A DNA stretch of 64,000 nt from JAWLBM01 sp041687675 (GCA_041687675.1 JAWLBM010000008.1:66612-130611); one strand, 5' to 3'. Shown: positions 24,235-33,254, numbered from the stretch's first letter. Notes: generated from the letters alone by a model not told the origin. Translations and numbers: made by a program.

Positions 24235-25011
24235 ATGCTGAAGGTGCGCGTCATCCCCTGCCTGGACGTCAGGGACGGGCGGGTGGTCAAGGGAGTGAAC
24301 TTCGTCGATCTGGTCGACGCGGGCGATCCGGTGGAATCGGCCGCGGCCTACGATGCCGCCGGCGCCGACGAACTCTGCTTCCTCGACATCACGGCGAGCC
24401 ACGAGGACCGGGGCACGCTGCTCGACGTCGTCTCCCGCACCGCCGAGCGCTGCTTCATGCCGGTCACCGTCGGCGGCGGCATTCGCACGGTGGAGGACAT
24501 CCGCACGCTGCTGCTGGCCGGGGCGGACAAGGTGTCGATCAACACCGCCGCCGTCAGCGACCGCGCCTTCGTCGGCCGCGCCGCCGACAAGTTCGGCGAC
24601 CAGTGCATCGTCGTCGCCATCGACGCCAAGAAGGTGTCGGGCGAGGGCGAGCCCGACCGCTTCGAGATCTTCACCCACGGCGGCCGCCGGGCGACCGGCA
24701 TCGACGCCGTCGCCTTCGCCCGGGAGGTGGTGGCGCTCGGCGCCGGGGAGATCCTGCTCACCTCGATGGACCGCGACGGGACCAAGGTGGGCTTCGACCT
24801 GCCGCTGACCCGCGCCGTGGCGGACGCGGTGCACGTGCCGGTGATCGCCTCCGGCGGCGTCGGCACGCTCGACCACCTGGTGGAGGGCGTCACGCAGGGC
24901 CACGCCTCGGCGGTGCTCGCCGCCTCGATCTTCCACTTCGGCACCTTCTCCATCGGCGAGGCGAAGGCCCACATGGCCGCCGCCGGCCTGCCGATGCGCC
25001 TCGCGGCCTGA
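24235..25011 (+). CDS. hisF: Imidazole glycerol phosphate synthase, cyclase subunit HisF
   Basis: A 258-residue (beta/alpha)8 enzyme that forms imidazole glycerol phosphate and AICAR in histidine synthesis, using ammonia from HisH. Catalytic D11 (CLDVRDG) and D130 (VVAIDAKK) are in place, as are the phosphate-binding glycine-rich loops (VTVGGGIR and IASGGVGTL). Length is normal. hisE follows after 7 nt. The genes that usually precede hisF (hisB, hisH, hisA) are absent here; a divergent topoisomerase IB operon occupies that place. Confidence 0.97.
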   Translation: MLKVRVIPCLDVRDGRVVKGVNFVDLVDAGDPVESAAAYDAAGADELCFLDITASHEDRGTLLDVVSRTAERCFMPVTVGGGIRTVEDIRTLLLAGADKVSINTAAVSDRAFVGRAADKFGDQCIVVAIDAKKVSGEGEPDRFEIFTHGGRRATGIDAVAFAREVVALGAGEILLTSMDRDGTKVGFDLPLTRAVADAVHVPVIASGGVGTLDHLVEGVTQGHASAVLAASIFHFGTFSIGEAKAHMAAAGLPMRLAA

Positions 25012-25018
25012 GAGCGTC

Positions 25019-25345
25019 ATGATGCCCGGCTTCACCCTCCAGGACCTCGAGACCGTCGTCGACCAGCGCATCGCCGGGGGCGACGAGACCTCCTACACCC
25101 GCAAGCTGGCCGGCCGCGGCATGGAGACTTGCGCCCAGAAGCTGGGCGAGGAGGCGGTCGAGGCGGTGATCGCCGCGGTCGGCGGGGACCGCAAGGGCCT
25201 CATCGGCGAGACGGCGGACCTCCTCTACCACCTCCTCGTGGTGCTGCGCGTCGCCGGCGTCTCCCTCGACGAGGTGATGGCGGAGCTTCAGGCCCGCAGC
25301 GGCCGTTCGGGGCTGGCCGAAAAGGCGTCCCGGCCGAAAGACTAG
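25019..25345 (+). CDS. hisE: Phosphoribosyl-ATP diphosphatase HisE
   Basis: A 108-residue all-helical pyrophosphohydrolase of the MazG-like superfamily that makes PR-AMP in the second step of histidine synthesis. Typical blocks are SYTRKLAGRG, QKLGEEAVEAVIAA (metal-binding EExxE-type helix) and GETADLLYHLLVVL. Two ATGs are adjacent at 25019 and 25022. It is in an operon with hisF upstream and coaA downstream, the usual order in rhizobia. Confidence 0.96.
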   Translation: MMPGFTLQDLETVVDQRIAGGDETSYTRKLAGRGMETCAQKLGEEAVEAVIAAVGGDRKGLIGETADLLYHLLVVLRVAGVSLDEVMAELQARSGRSGLAEKASRPKD

Positions 25346-25426
25346 GACGAAAGCGGACCCGACATGGTGCTAACCTGCCGGGATCGTTCACCGGAGCGTC
25401 GCTTCGCCGGCGCCTTGGACCGGACC

Positions 25427-26380
25427 ATGGACCAGACCGCCCGCAGCACCCTCTCCCCCTACCAGCACTTCACCAAGGCCGAGTGGTCGCTGCTGCGCCG
25501 CGGCACGCCGATGACACTGACCGCCGCCGACGTCGATCGCCTGCGCTCGCTCGGCGACCCGGTCTCGCTGGAGGAGGTGGAGGACGTCTACCTGCCGCTG
25601 TCGCGGCTGCTGTCGCTCTATGTCGAGGCGACGCAGGGGCTGCACCGGGCGACGCAGCAGTTCCTCGGCCAGCAGACGGCGAAGATGCCCTTCATCATCG
25701 GCGTCGCGGGGTCGGTGGCGGTCGGCAAGTCCACCTCCGCGCGCCTGCTCAGGGCGCTGCTCGGCCGGTGGTCCGCGAGCCCCAAGGTCGACCTCGTCAC
25801 CACCGACGGCTTCCTGCTGCCCAACGCGGTGCTGAGGGCCGAGGGGCTGATGGAGCGCAAGGGCTTTCCGGAGAGCTACAACCTGCCGGCCCTGCTCGGC
25901 TTCCTCTCAGATATCAAGGCCGGCAAGCCGAACGTGACGGCGCCGGTCTACTCGCACCTCGTCTACGACGTGGTGCCCGGCGGGACGGTCACCATCGACC
26001 GGCCGGACATCCTGATCCTCGAAGGCCTCAACGTGCTGCAGACCTCGCGGCTGCCGCGCGACGGCAAGGCGATCCCCTTCGTCTCCGACTTCTTCGACTT
26101 CTCGATCTACATCGACGCAGACGAGGAGATCCTGCGCCGCTGGTACGTCACCCGCTTCATGCGCCTGCGCGAGACGGCCTTCCGCGACCCGCGCTCCTTC
26201 TTCCACCGCTACGCCGAGATCTCGGAGGCGGAGGCGGTGGCCATCGCCAACGGGCTGTGGGACCGCATCAACCTGCCGAACCTGCGCGACAACATCCTGC
26301 CGACCCGCCCCCGCGCCGACCTGGTGCTGAGGAAGGGCGCCGACCACGCGGTCGAGACGGTGCTGCTGAGGAAGCTGTAA
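25427..26380 (+). CDS. coaA: Type I pantothenate kinase
   Basis: A 317-residue P-loop kinase catalysing the first, rate-limiting step of coenzyme A synthesis (pantothenate to 4'-phosphopantothenate). It starts with SPYQHFTKAEW, has the Walker A GVAGSVAVGKST at residues 92-103, VTTDGFLLPN and the pantothenate-binding KGFPESYN region, and ends with RADLVLRKG. The ATG at 25427 agrees with the family's N-terminus, while an upstream in-frame ATG would add 21 non-conserved residues. It follows hisE by 81 nt. Confidence 0.96.
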   Translation: MDQTARSTLSPYQHFTKAEWSLLRRGTPMTLTAADVDRLRSLGDPVSLEEVEDVYLPLSRLLSLYVEATQGLHRATQQFLGQQTAKMPFIIGVAGSVAVGKSTSARLLRALLGRWSASPKVDLVTTDGFLLPNAVLRAEGLMERKGFPESYNLPALLGFLSDIKAGKPNVTAPVYSHLVYDVVPGGTVTIDRPDILILEGLNVLQTSRLPRDGKAIPFVSDFFDFSIYIDADEEILRRWYVTRFMRLRETAFRDPRSFFHRYAEISEAEAVAIANGLWDRINLPNLRDNILPTRPRADLVLRKGADHAVETVLLRKL

Positions 26381-26405
26381 GAGCGGACGAGCCCCCGCTC
26401 GCCCG

Positions 26406-27401
26406 TCACCTGCCGCGTCTGCGCCCCTCCCGGCCCCGGCCGGCGGTCCCGGGCTGGACGAGGGCGCCGGGGGCGAGCTTCGCCTCCGCCTCGGCCTGCA
26501 GGCGGCGGTAGCTTTCGACCACGATCGACCGGATCCAGGCGCCGCCGGCGTCGCTGGCGAGCCGCGAGCTCCACAGGAAGCGCACGAGGACGGGCTCGAG
26601 GTCGACCGGCGGGCGGAAGGCGCGAAGCCCGAAGGCCTCCATGTCCCAGGCGAGCAGGGCCGCCGGGAAGGTGCCGAGGAAATCGGACCTGGCGAGCAGC
26701 GAGGCGACGCCCGCGGAATCCCCGATGATCGCGCTCACCCGCCGCGCCGCCGCATCCGGGCCGCCGGCGACAGGGAACGGGTTCCGCGCCGACCGCGTCA
26801 CGTTGACCATCAGGTGCGGGTACCGCCGCCAGGCGTCGAGGCCCCAGGCGGCGCAGGCGGGGTGGTCGCCGCGCGCGAAGGTCACCCAGGAGAAGGGCTC
26901 CATCACCTGCTGCTCCAGCCCGTCCGGCAGCCGAGGCTCGCCGCCGAGGTGGGCGAGGTCGACAAGCCCCTCGCTCAGGGCGGCGTAGACGTCGTGGTGG
27001 GCCGGGAGCCATTCGATCCTGGTGTTGGGCGCCTCCGCCTCCACCCGGGCGGAGACCTCCGCGATGACCCGGGTGAGCGTCGGCATGGCGATCCGGAACA
27101 CCCTGTCGCTGGTCGCCGGGTCGAACAGGCCGCGCGGCGCGATGACCCGGCGGATGCTGCGCAGGATCGGCCGGACGTCCTCGATGACGGTCTCGGCGAA
27201 GGGGCTCGGCTGCATCTTGCCGCCGACCCGCACCAGCAGCGGGTCGCCGAGCTGTTCTCTGAGCCGCGCCAGCGAATGGCTCACGGCCGACTGCGTCCGC
27301 CCGATCCGCTCGGCGGTGGCGGTGACGCTGCGGGTGTCCATCAGCACCTCGAACACAACGAGGAGATTGAGGTCTACCCGGTTCAGATCGATCTCTTTCA
27401 T
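26406..27401 (-). CDS. LysR family transcriptional regulator
   Basis: A 331-residue LysR-type regulator. The winged helix-turn-helix is at the N-terminus (RVDLNLLVVFEVLMDTRSVTATAERIGRTQSAVSHSLARLREQLG), followed by a linker and a substrate-binding domain (residues 95-300). The extended MKEIDLNRVDLNLL start and RIGRTQSAVSHSL helix place it in the NodD/PbuR-like branch. The C-terminus is a short basic tail. It is divergent from a sulfotransferase gene, its most likely target, and a palindrome overlaps its own start codon, suggesting autoregulation. Confidence 0.9.
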   Translation of the reverse strand: MKEIDLNRVDLNLLVVFEVLMDTRSVTATAERIGRTQSAVSHSLARLREQLGDPLLVRVGGKMQPSPFAETVIEDVRPILRSIRRVIAPRGLFDPATSDRVFRIAMPTLTRVIAEVSARVEAEAPNTRIEWLPAHHDVYAALSEGLVDLAHLGGEPRLPDGLEQQVMEPFSWVTFARGDHPACAAWGLDAWRRYPHLMVNVTRSARNPFPVAGGPDAAARRVSAIIGDSAGVASLLARSDFLGTFPAALLAWDMEAFGLRAFRPPVDLEPVLVRFLWSSRLASDAGGAWIRSIVVESYRRLQAEAEAKLAPGALVQPGTAGRGREGRRRGR

Positions 27402-27412
27402 ACCCTATGAAA
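27396..27412. promoter_or_regulatory. LysR-type operator palindrome TTTCATA-CCC-TATGAAA
   Basis: A perfect 17-bp inverted repeat containing the T-N11-A core of LysR boxes. It overlaps the LysR start codon (27399-27401). A matching half-site, TTCATAGGG, occurs at 27493-27501, just before the divergent sulfotransferase start. Confidence 0.5.
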
Positions 27413-27514
27413 ACTGTTCGTTCGACGCCCGCCCGGACTGGCGCGATGCTCTGCTCCAGGCAAGGCCACGGCGCCAATTCCGATCGATGGCATTCATAGG
27501 GGAGATCAGCAGTC

Positions 27515-28159
27515 ATGGCACTCGAAATCGTCGGCGCCGGCTTCGGACGGACGGGCACCTACTCGCTGAAGGCGGCGCTCGAGCGCCTGGGCTTCGGCCC
27601 CTGCCACCACATGTCGGAGGTGATCGGCGATCCCGAACAGGTCCGGCTCTGGGCCGAGGTCGCCGACGGGCGCCCGGACTTCGGCCGCACCTTCGAGGGC
27701 TTCCGCTCCGCGGTGGATTTTCCGGCCACCGCCTACTGGCAGGAGATCCTCGAGGCCAGTCCCGGCGCCAGGGTGATCCTGTCCGACCGCGATCCCGAGG
27801 ACTGGTACGGGAGCTTCTCGCAGACCATCCTGCCGCTGATCCTCGACCGCGCCGCGTGGCCGGACGCCTCCCGGCCGTGGTTCGAGATGGTCGACCGGGT
27901 GGTCGTCGGCAAGGCGCTCGGAGGGTGCACGGACCGGGACGGCATCCTCGCCGCCTACCGCGCCAACGTGTCGTCCGCCCGGGACCTCGCGGCCGCCGGA
28001 CGGGCGCTCGTCCTGCGTGTCGAGGACGGCTGGGAGCCGCTCTGCCGCTTCCTCGGGGTCGAGGTGCCGGACGAGCCCTATCCGAAGACGAACGCGCGGG
28101 CGGAGTTCTTCGCGCGGGTCAGGTCGGGCACCGAGGAGGCCGCCCGCCAGCAAGTCTGA
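27515..28159 (+). CDS. Sulfotransferase family protein
   Basis: A 214-residue protein resembling the single-domain sulfotransferase family found in bacteria and animals (P-loop-like PAPS-binding start VGAGFGRTGTYSLKAALERLGFGPCHHM). The middle VILSDRDPEDWYGSF corresponds to the 3'-phosphate-binding region, and VEDGWEPLCRFLG lies near the C-terminus. It would transfer sulfate from PAPS to a small acceptor in the cytosol. The acceptor is unknown. It is divergent from, and probably regulated by, the LysR gene. Confidence 0.82.
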   Translation: MALEIVGAGFGRTGTYSLKAALERLGFGPCHHMSEVIGDPEQVRLWAEVADGRPDFGRTFEGFRSAVDFPATAYWQEILEASPGARVILSDRDPEDWYGSFSQTILPLILDRAAWPDASRPWFEMVDRVVVGKALGGCTDRDGILAAYRANVSSARDLAAAGRALVLRVEDGWEPLCRFLGVEVPDEPYPKTNARAEFFARVRSGTEEAARQQV

Positions 28160-28279
28160 GCCGGCAAACCCACGGGCAAGCCCCGGTCGCGGTCGGGACC
28201 GGGCCGCCCGCCATCAGCAGGTGGAGGCCCGGCGGCGGCCGGGATCGCCCGCCCCGGGGCGGCGCCCGAGCCGGAGCGG

Positions 28280-29074
28280 TCAGCCCTGCTGCTTCTCGTC
28301 CTTCATCTTGCTCCAGGTGTTCGCCTGGCTGAGCATGGCGCGGAGATAGGCAATGTTGGCCTTCGCCTGGTCCGGGTCGATCTCGGTGCGGGCGACCGCC
28401 TCGGCCTCGTCGAAGCGGCCCTGCAGGCCGATCACCAGCGCGAGGTTCTGGCGGATGCGGCTCGTCGCGTTCGGCGCCTCGGACGCCTGGCGCAGGATCT
28501 TCTCGGCCTCGGCGAGCTCGCCGGTCAGGAGGTGGCTGAGCGCCAGATTGTTGAGCACCGACGGCTCGCCCGGCGCGATCGCCAGCGCCTTGGCGTAGCG
28601 GTCGCGGGCGACCGCCGGGCGGCCCATCTGGTCGAGGATGGCGCCCTCGGCGGAGTAGAGCTTCCAGTCCGGCCGGTCCGGCCGCTGCACCGACTGGATG
28701 ATGTTGAGGGCCTGCTCGAAGTCGCCGTTCTCGGCCAGCGCCTTGCCGTAGGCGGCGCTGAGCTCGGGGTCGTCCTTGTGGGTGAGCTTGCCCTTGCCGA
28801 GCACCGCGACCGCCTGGTCGGTCTGGCCGTTGAGGCGCAGGGCGGCGGCGTAGTTGAGGATGGCGGAGCGGTCGCTCGGGTCGCGGTCGTAGCGGGCGCC
28901 CCAGCTGTCGAGCGCCTGGCGCATGTCCGCCTCGGACCGGACCGTGGAGCCGGTGACGGTGACGCCGCCATGGGAGCCGACCGCGGTGCCCTTGGACGCG
29001 CAGGCCGACACCGAAAGGGCGGCGAGAAGGGCAAGCGCGACGGCGGAGCGGCGGTGTTGGCGGTGGGCTGGCAT
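28280..29074 (-). CDS. TPR-repeat lipoprotein, TadD-like
   Basis: A 264-residue predicted lipoprotein: basic start, hydrophobic stretch, then the lipobox LSVSAC with the cysteine at about residue 28. The rest consists of four to five tetratricopeptide repeats (for example DPSDRSAILNYAAALRLNGQTDQAVAVL and EPSVLNNLALSHLLTGELAEAEKIL). TadD proteins with this layout act in Flp/Tad pilus assembly as outer-membrane-linked scaffolds. No other tad gene is in the window, so the pilus role is only suggested. The ATG at 29074 is preferred to one 36 nt upstream because it gives a standard signal peptide. Confidence 0.75.
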   Translation of the reverse strand: MPAHRQHRRSAVALALLAALSVSACASKGTAVGSHGGVTVTGSTVRSEADMRQALDSWGARYDRDPSDRSAILNYAAALRLNGQTDQAVAVLGKGKLTHKDDPELSAAYGKALAENGDFEQALNIIQSVQRPDRPDWKLYSAEGAILDQMGRPAVARDRYAKALAIAPGEPSVLNNLALSHLLTGELAEAEKILRQASEAPNATSRIRQNLALVIGLQGRFDEAEAVARTEIDPDQAKANIAYLRAMLSQANTWSKMKDEKQQG

Positions 29075-29264
29075 GGACTGTCCCCGATCGTCCGATCCGG
29101 TTCGGATCACCTTCCCCTTTCGTAATCCGTTAACCTTACCGCGAAGTTAATGACCGGGCGGCGAGCCCGCCGGCGGGCCTTGCCAATCCGCCGGCCCGTC
29201 CCCATGATCCGGCCCCGCCACCCAAGCCGCGGCGCCTCGCCGCGACAACAGCCGGAGCTTCGCC

Positions 29265-30644
29265 TTGATCCCCTGCCTCGTCCCGTCCGCCGCCGATGCC
29301 GTGCCCGTCCACCGCGTCACCGAGGAAGGGCTCGAGGCGACGCTCGGCGCGCTCGGGGAGGAGGCGAGGGCCTGGGCCGGCGCCAACGGCTTCAAGGCCT
29401 CGGCGGGGGCGATGCTGCCGCTGCCGGGACCGGGCGGCGGCCTCGCCGGCGTGCTGTTCGGCCTCGGCAAGGCGGGCGACCCGGCCCGCTCGCCCCTCCT
29501 AGAGGGCAAGCTGGCGGGCCTTCCTGCCGGCACCTACCGGCTGGCCGAGCCGGCCGCGTCCGACGCCCTCGCCGTGCTCGGCTTCGCCCTCTCCAGCTAC
29601 CGCTTCGAGCGCTATGTGAAGCCGAAGGCCGAGGCGCCGCGCCTCGTCGTCCCGGCCGGCGTCGACGGCGCGGAGATCGACCGCGTCGCCCGGGCGGTGA
29701 CGCTGACGCGCGACCTCGTCAACACGCCGGCCAACGACCTCGGCCCGGAGGAACTGGCCGCGGCGGCGGTGTCCGTCGCCGAGAGGCATGGCGCGGCGGC
29801 CGGCGAGATCGTCGGCGAGGATCTTCTCGCCGCGGGCTTCCCGATGATCCACGCCGTCGGCGCCGCCTCGGACCGGGCGCCCCGCCTCGTCGACTTCAGC
29901 TGGGGCGAGGAGGCCCACCCGAAGGTGACGCTGGTCGGCAAGGGGGTGGTGTTCGACACCGGCGGCCTCAACATCAAGCCCGATTCGGCGATGCTGCTGA
30001 TGAAGAAGGACATGGGCGGCGCCGCCAACGTGCTCGGCCTCGCCCAGATGATCATGGAGGCGAACCTCAAGGTCCGCCTGCGCGTGCTCCTGCCGATCGT
30101 CGAGAACTCCATCTCGGGGCGCGCCTTCCGGCCCGGCGACGTGCTGAGGAGCCGCAAGGGCCTCAGCGTCGAAATCGGCAACACCGACGCGGAGGGCCGG
30201 CTGATCCTCGCCGACGCGCTGGCGCTGGCCGACGAGGAGGCGCCCGACCTGCTGGTCGACATGGCGACGCTGACGGGCGCCGCCCGTGTCGCCCTCGGGC
30301 CGGACCTGCCGCCGGTCTACACCCGCGACGACGCCTTCGCCGCCGACCTCTCGGCCGCCTCCGGCGCGGTGCACGACCCGCTCTGGCGCATGCCGCTCTG
30401 GCCGGACTACGACCAGCTGCTCTCGTCCAAGGTGGCGGACGTGAACCACATCTCCGGCGGCCCCTTCGCCGGCTCGATCACCGCCGCCCTGTTCCTCGGC
30501 CGCTTCGTCGAGAAGGCGCGCACCTGGCTGCACGCCGACGTCTTCGCCTGGACGCCGAGCGCCAAGCCGGGCAAGCCCGAGGGCGGCGAGGCGCAGGTGA
30601 TCCGCGCCCTCGACGCGGTGCTCGCCGGCCGCTACGGCCGCTGA
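29265..30644 (+). CDS. Leucyl aminopeptidase family (M17) protease
   Basis: A 459-residue cytosolic metallo-aminopeptidase. The catalytic domain shows the M17 signatures: LVGKGVVFDTGGLNIKP (metal and Lys ligands), MKKDMGGAANVLG, the bicarbonate/arginine block NTDAEGRLILADAL, and MATLTGAARVALG. The start is TTG at 29265 with GGAG 8 nt before it. The N-terminal domain is shorter and more diverged than in PepA, as in the PepB-like members common in rhizobia. It is monocistronic; the roles are peptide turnover and perhaps glutathione-peptide processing. Confidence 0.92.
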   Translation: MIPCLVPSAADAVPVHRVTEEGLEATLGALGEEARAWAGANGFKASAGAMLPLPGPGGGLAGVLFGLGKAGDPARSPLLEGKLAGLPAGTYRLAEPAASDALAVLGFALSSYRFERYVKPKAEAPRLVVPAGVDGAEIDRVARAVTLTRDLVNTPANDLGPEELAAAAVSVAERHGAAAGEIVGEDLLAAGFPMIHAVGAASDRAPRLVDFSWGEEAHPKVTLVGKGVVFDTGGLNIKPDSAMLLMKKDMGGAANVLGLAQMIMEANLKVRLRVLLPIVENSISGRAFRPGDVLRSRKGLSVEIGNTDAEGRLILADALALADEEAPDLLVDMATLTGAARVALGPDLPPVYTRDDAFAADLSAASGAVHDPLWRMPLWPDYDQLLSSKVADVNHISGGPFAGSITAALFLGRFVEKARTWLHADVFAWTPSAKPGKPEGGEAQVIRALDAVLAGRYGR

Positions 30645-30658
30645 GCCGGGCGCCTCGG

Positions 30659-31576
30659 TCAGGCGCCGGCGGGGACCGGCGCCTGCTCCTTGAGGAAGGT
30701 CCAGAGGCGCTCGACGATCTGCCGGGTCTTGTCCATCGACCGGTAGATCTGCACCCGCATCTCGATGGTGACGGCCGGGTCGACGACGACCAGCGACTTC
30801 GCCGCCAGTTCCGCCCGCACCGCCGATTCCGGCAGCCAGGCGACGCCGCGGCCGGTCATCGCCATCACCTTCAGCGCCTCCGCCATCGGGTTCTCGTAGA
30901 TGTGGGCGAGGTTGAGGCCCGCCCCGTGGTCGGCGATCACGATCCCGGTCAGGCGGCCGAGAAAGGTGTCGGGCAGGTAGGCGAGGTAGGGCACCGGCCG
31001 GTCGGTGGAGCCCTGGAAGGTGAAGCGGGGCAGGCCGTCGTCGGTGGTGGCCGACACCGGGATCAGCCGGTCGATGCCGAGGTCGAGGTGGGGAAAGCGC
31101 TCCGGGTCGAGCAGCACCGGCACCCGCGGGTGCTGGTAGGTCAGCAGGAAGTCGCAGTCGCCCTCGGCGAAGACGCGCACGCTGTCGTGGAAGTTGTCGG
31201 TGATGAGCCGGGCGTTGATCGGCCCGAAGCCCTCCTCCACCTGCTTCAGCCAGGCCGGGAAAAAGCTGATCGACAGCGTGTGCAGGGTGGAGATGGTGAT
31301 CGCGCCGGAGCCCTGCAGGCGTCCCGACCGCAGCTGCGAGCGCTCCACGTAGAGGAGCCGCAACACCTCCTCGGCGGTCTCGCGGAAGCGCCGGCCCTCC
31401 ACCGTCAGCGTGGTGGGATAGGTGGAGCGGTCGACCAGCGGCACGCCCAGCCATTGCTCCAGCTGCTGGATCCGCCGGCTGAACGCGGACTGGGTGACGT
31501 GCCGCTCGACGGCGGACTTGGAGAAGCTGCGGGTGTTGGCGAGGCTCACGAAGTCCTCGAGCCACTTGATCTCCAA
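30659..31576 (-). CDS. LysR family transcriptional regulator (second)
   Basis: A 305-residue LysR regulator. The helix-turn-helix (LEIKWLEDFVSLANTRSFSKSAVERHVTQSAFSRRIQQLEQWLG) begins directly after a TTG start at 31574-31576, which has an AGGGAG site upstream. An effector-binding domain fills residues 90-300. The frame stays open further upstream, but that part does not resemble LysR proteins. It converges on the aminopeptidase gene (14 nt between stops) and is divergent from the DUF2177 gene, which it may control. Confidence 0.88.
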   Translation of the reverse strand: MEIKWLEDFVSLANTRSFSKSAVERHVTQSAFSRRIQQLEQWLGVPLVDRSTYPTTLTVEGRRFRETAEEVLRLLYVERSQLRSGRLQGSGAITISTLHTLSISFFPAWLKQVEEGFGPINARLITDNFHDSVRVFAEGDCDFLLTYQHPRVPVLLDPERFPHLDLGIDRLIPVSATTDDGLPRFTFQGSTDRPVPYLAYLPDTFLGRLTGIVIADHGAGLNLAHIYENPMAEALKVMAMTGRGVAWLPESAVRAELAAKSLVVVDPAVTIEMRVQIYRSMDKTRQIVERLWTFLKEQAPVPAGA

Positions 31577-31775
31577 AGAACCGCTCCCTGTCGACGCCGC
31601 CCGCCGGCCGGGCGCAGGCGGCTTCTTTTTGGTCCCGCAGGGGCGGATTGTCGAGGCCTTCCGTGGCGCCGAGGGCCGGTCGGCCGCCAAGACGCATCCA
31701 ACGGGCCCGATGCGGCGTAGAATGGGATCGACCCTCCGGTCGCCTCGCGACCGGACCTTCGAGGGGAGGGAACCG

Positions 31776-32180
31776 TTGCGGCACGCACTCATCCAGTATG
31801 TCTCGGTCCTCGCCGTCCTCGTCGTCGTCGACGCCGCCTGGCTCGGGCTCGTCATGCGCCGGTTCTACGCGGATCAACTCGGCCCGCTGCTGCGGGACCC
31901 GGTGTGGTGGCCGCCGGCCGTCGGCTTCTACCTCGTCTACGCCGGGGCGATCACCATCCTCGTCCTCGCGCCGGCGGACCGCTCGGGCTCGCTGGCGACG
32001 GCGGTCGGGCTCGGGGCCGTCCTGGGCCTTGCCGCCTATGCCACCTACGACCTCTCCAACCTCGCGACGCTGAAGGGTTTTCCGGTCGCCTTCGCGCTGG
32101 TCGACATCGCCTGGGGAACGGTGCTGACGGCCGTCGCCGCCGGCGCCGGCTGGTGGATCGCCGGCCGTTTCGCCGGCTGA
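31776..32180 (+). CDS. DUF2177 family membrane protein
   Basis: A 134-residue inner-membrane protein with four hydrophobic helices. Family blocks are the N-terminal VVVDAAWLGLVMRRFYADQLGP, GFYLVYAGAI, and the conserved YATYDLSNLATLKGFP followed by DIAWGTVLT. The start is TTG behind GGGGAGGG. DUF2177 has no known function. It is divergent from a LysR gene; both starts of this divergent pair are TTG. Confidence 0.85.
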   Translation: MRHALIQYVSVLAVLVVVDAAWLGLVMRRFYADQLGPLLRDPVWWPPAVGFYLVYAGAITILVLAPADRSGSLATAVGLGAVLGLAAYATYDLSNLATLKGFPVAFALVDIAWGTVLTAVAAGAGWWIAGRFAG

Positions 32181-32192
32181 GACGCGGGCGGG

Positions 32193-32714
32193 TCAGCCCG
32201 CGGAGCGGCGCTGCCACCAGGGCGCGTCCGGGCCGGGGTCGTCGCCGCGGGCGGCCTCCTCGAGGGCGGCGATGTCGATCCGCCGCATCTCCAGCATCGC
32301 CGCCATCACCCGCTGGGCCCGGACGGGGTCCGGATCGGCGAGGAGGTCCGGCAGCCGGCGCGGCACGATCTGCCAGGAGAGGCCGTAGCGGTCCTTCACC
32401 CAGCCGCAGCGCTCCGCGGCCGGGTCGGCGGAGAGGGCGTCGCTGAGGCGGTCCACCTCCGCCTGGTCGTCGCAGTGGATCTGGAAGCTCACCGCCTCGT
32501 TGAAGCGGAACTGCGGGCCGCCGTTGAGGCCGACGAAGCGCTGGCCGCCCATGATGAACGTCACGCTGATCGCGTCGCCCCGCCGCCCGCCGGGCCAGTC
32601 GGAGGGCGACCGGGCGATGTCCTCGACCCGGCTGTCCGGCAGCAGCCCTACGTAGAAGCGGGCCGCCTCCTCGGCGACGCCGTCGAACCAGAGGCAGGGA
32701 GTGATCTTGCTCAC
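32193..32714 (-). CDS. VOC family protein (PhnB-like)
   Basis: A 173-residue protein with two vicinal-oxygen-chelate beta-alpha units, of the PhnB/3-demethylubiquinone-methyltransferase-like type: KITPCLWFDGVAEEAARFYVGLLPDSRV, FIMGGQRFVGLNGGPQF, and the end GWVKDRYGLSWQIVP. The start is GTG at 32714 with AAGGAGA in front. Such small proteins bind metals or small hydrophobic ligands and rarely have known activity. It converges with the DUF2177 gene. Confidence 0.85.
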   Translation of the reverse strand: MSKITPCLWFDGVAEEAARFYVGLLPDSRVEDIARSPSDWPGGRRGDAISVTFIMGGQRFVGLNGGPQFRFNEAVSFQIHCDDQAEVDRLSDALSADPAAERCGWVKDRYGLSWQIVPRRLPDLLADPDPVRAQRVMAAMLEMRRIDIAALEEAARGDDPGPDAPWWQRRSAG

Positions 32715-32978
32715 GGGCGGTCTCCTTCCGTATCGGGCCGCGTCTCGAGGTCCCCGGCGCCGGCGCCGCCGGGCCAGCATACAACAGATGCGGGCGGCGC
32801 GACCCGCCTCCGGGGCGGCCCGGGCGGGTCCGCCGGACCGCCAGCCCGGACACCGCCCGTTCACCATCGGACATCCTTCGTACAGAAAAAAATATCCGAC
32901 GAGGCATCGGGCGGCCGGGCCTTCACCAACCTTCAACCAGAGCGGGCGTCAACTGGCGCTGGGGGAAGGAGTGCAAGC

Positions 32979-33248
32979 ATGGGTCGTGAACGCCGGGCGC
33001 CGAACCGCAGGACCTGCAACGTGCCCGTCACCGTCTACTCCGACGCCGTCCCGGTGAAGTGCCGCGTGCGCGACATCAGCCCGCACGGCTGCCAGCTGCG
33101 CGGCCCGGTGTTCGGCCTCGTCAACCAGGTGGAGGTGCACTTCGCCGAGGCGCGCCTCGCGGTGCCCGGCCGGGTGGCATGGAAGACCTTCGAGGCGGCC
33201 GGGATCGAGTTCCTCGCCACCGTCAAGATTTCCGGCCGGGACGGCTGA
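32979..33248 (+). CDS. PilZ domain protein, c-di-GMP effector
   Basis: An 89-residue single-domain PilZ protein. The c-di-GMP-binding RxxxR motif is visible near the start (RRAPNRRTC), and the second motif is present as DISPHGCQL in place of the usual D/NxSxxG. It is cytosolic and would act by protein contact after binding cyclic di-GMP. GGAAGGAG stands before the ATG. The HD-GYP gene begins 6 nt after its stop, so sensor and degrading enzyme are made together. Confidence 0.82.
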   Translation: MGRERRAPNRRTCNVPVTVYSDAVPVKCRVRDISPHGCQLRGPVFGLVNQVEVHFAEARLAVPGRVAWKTFEAAGIEFLATVKISGRDG

Positions 33249-33254
33249 CGCGCC

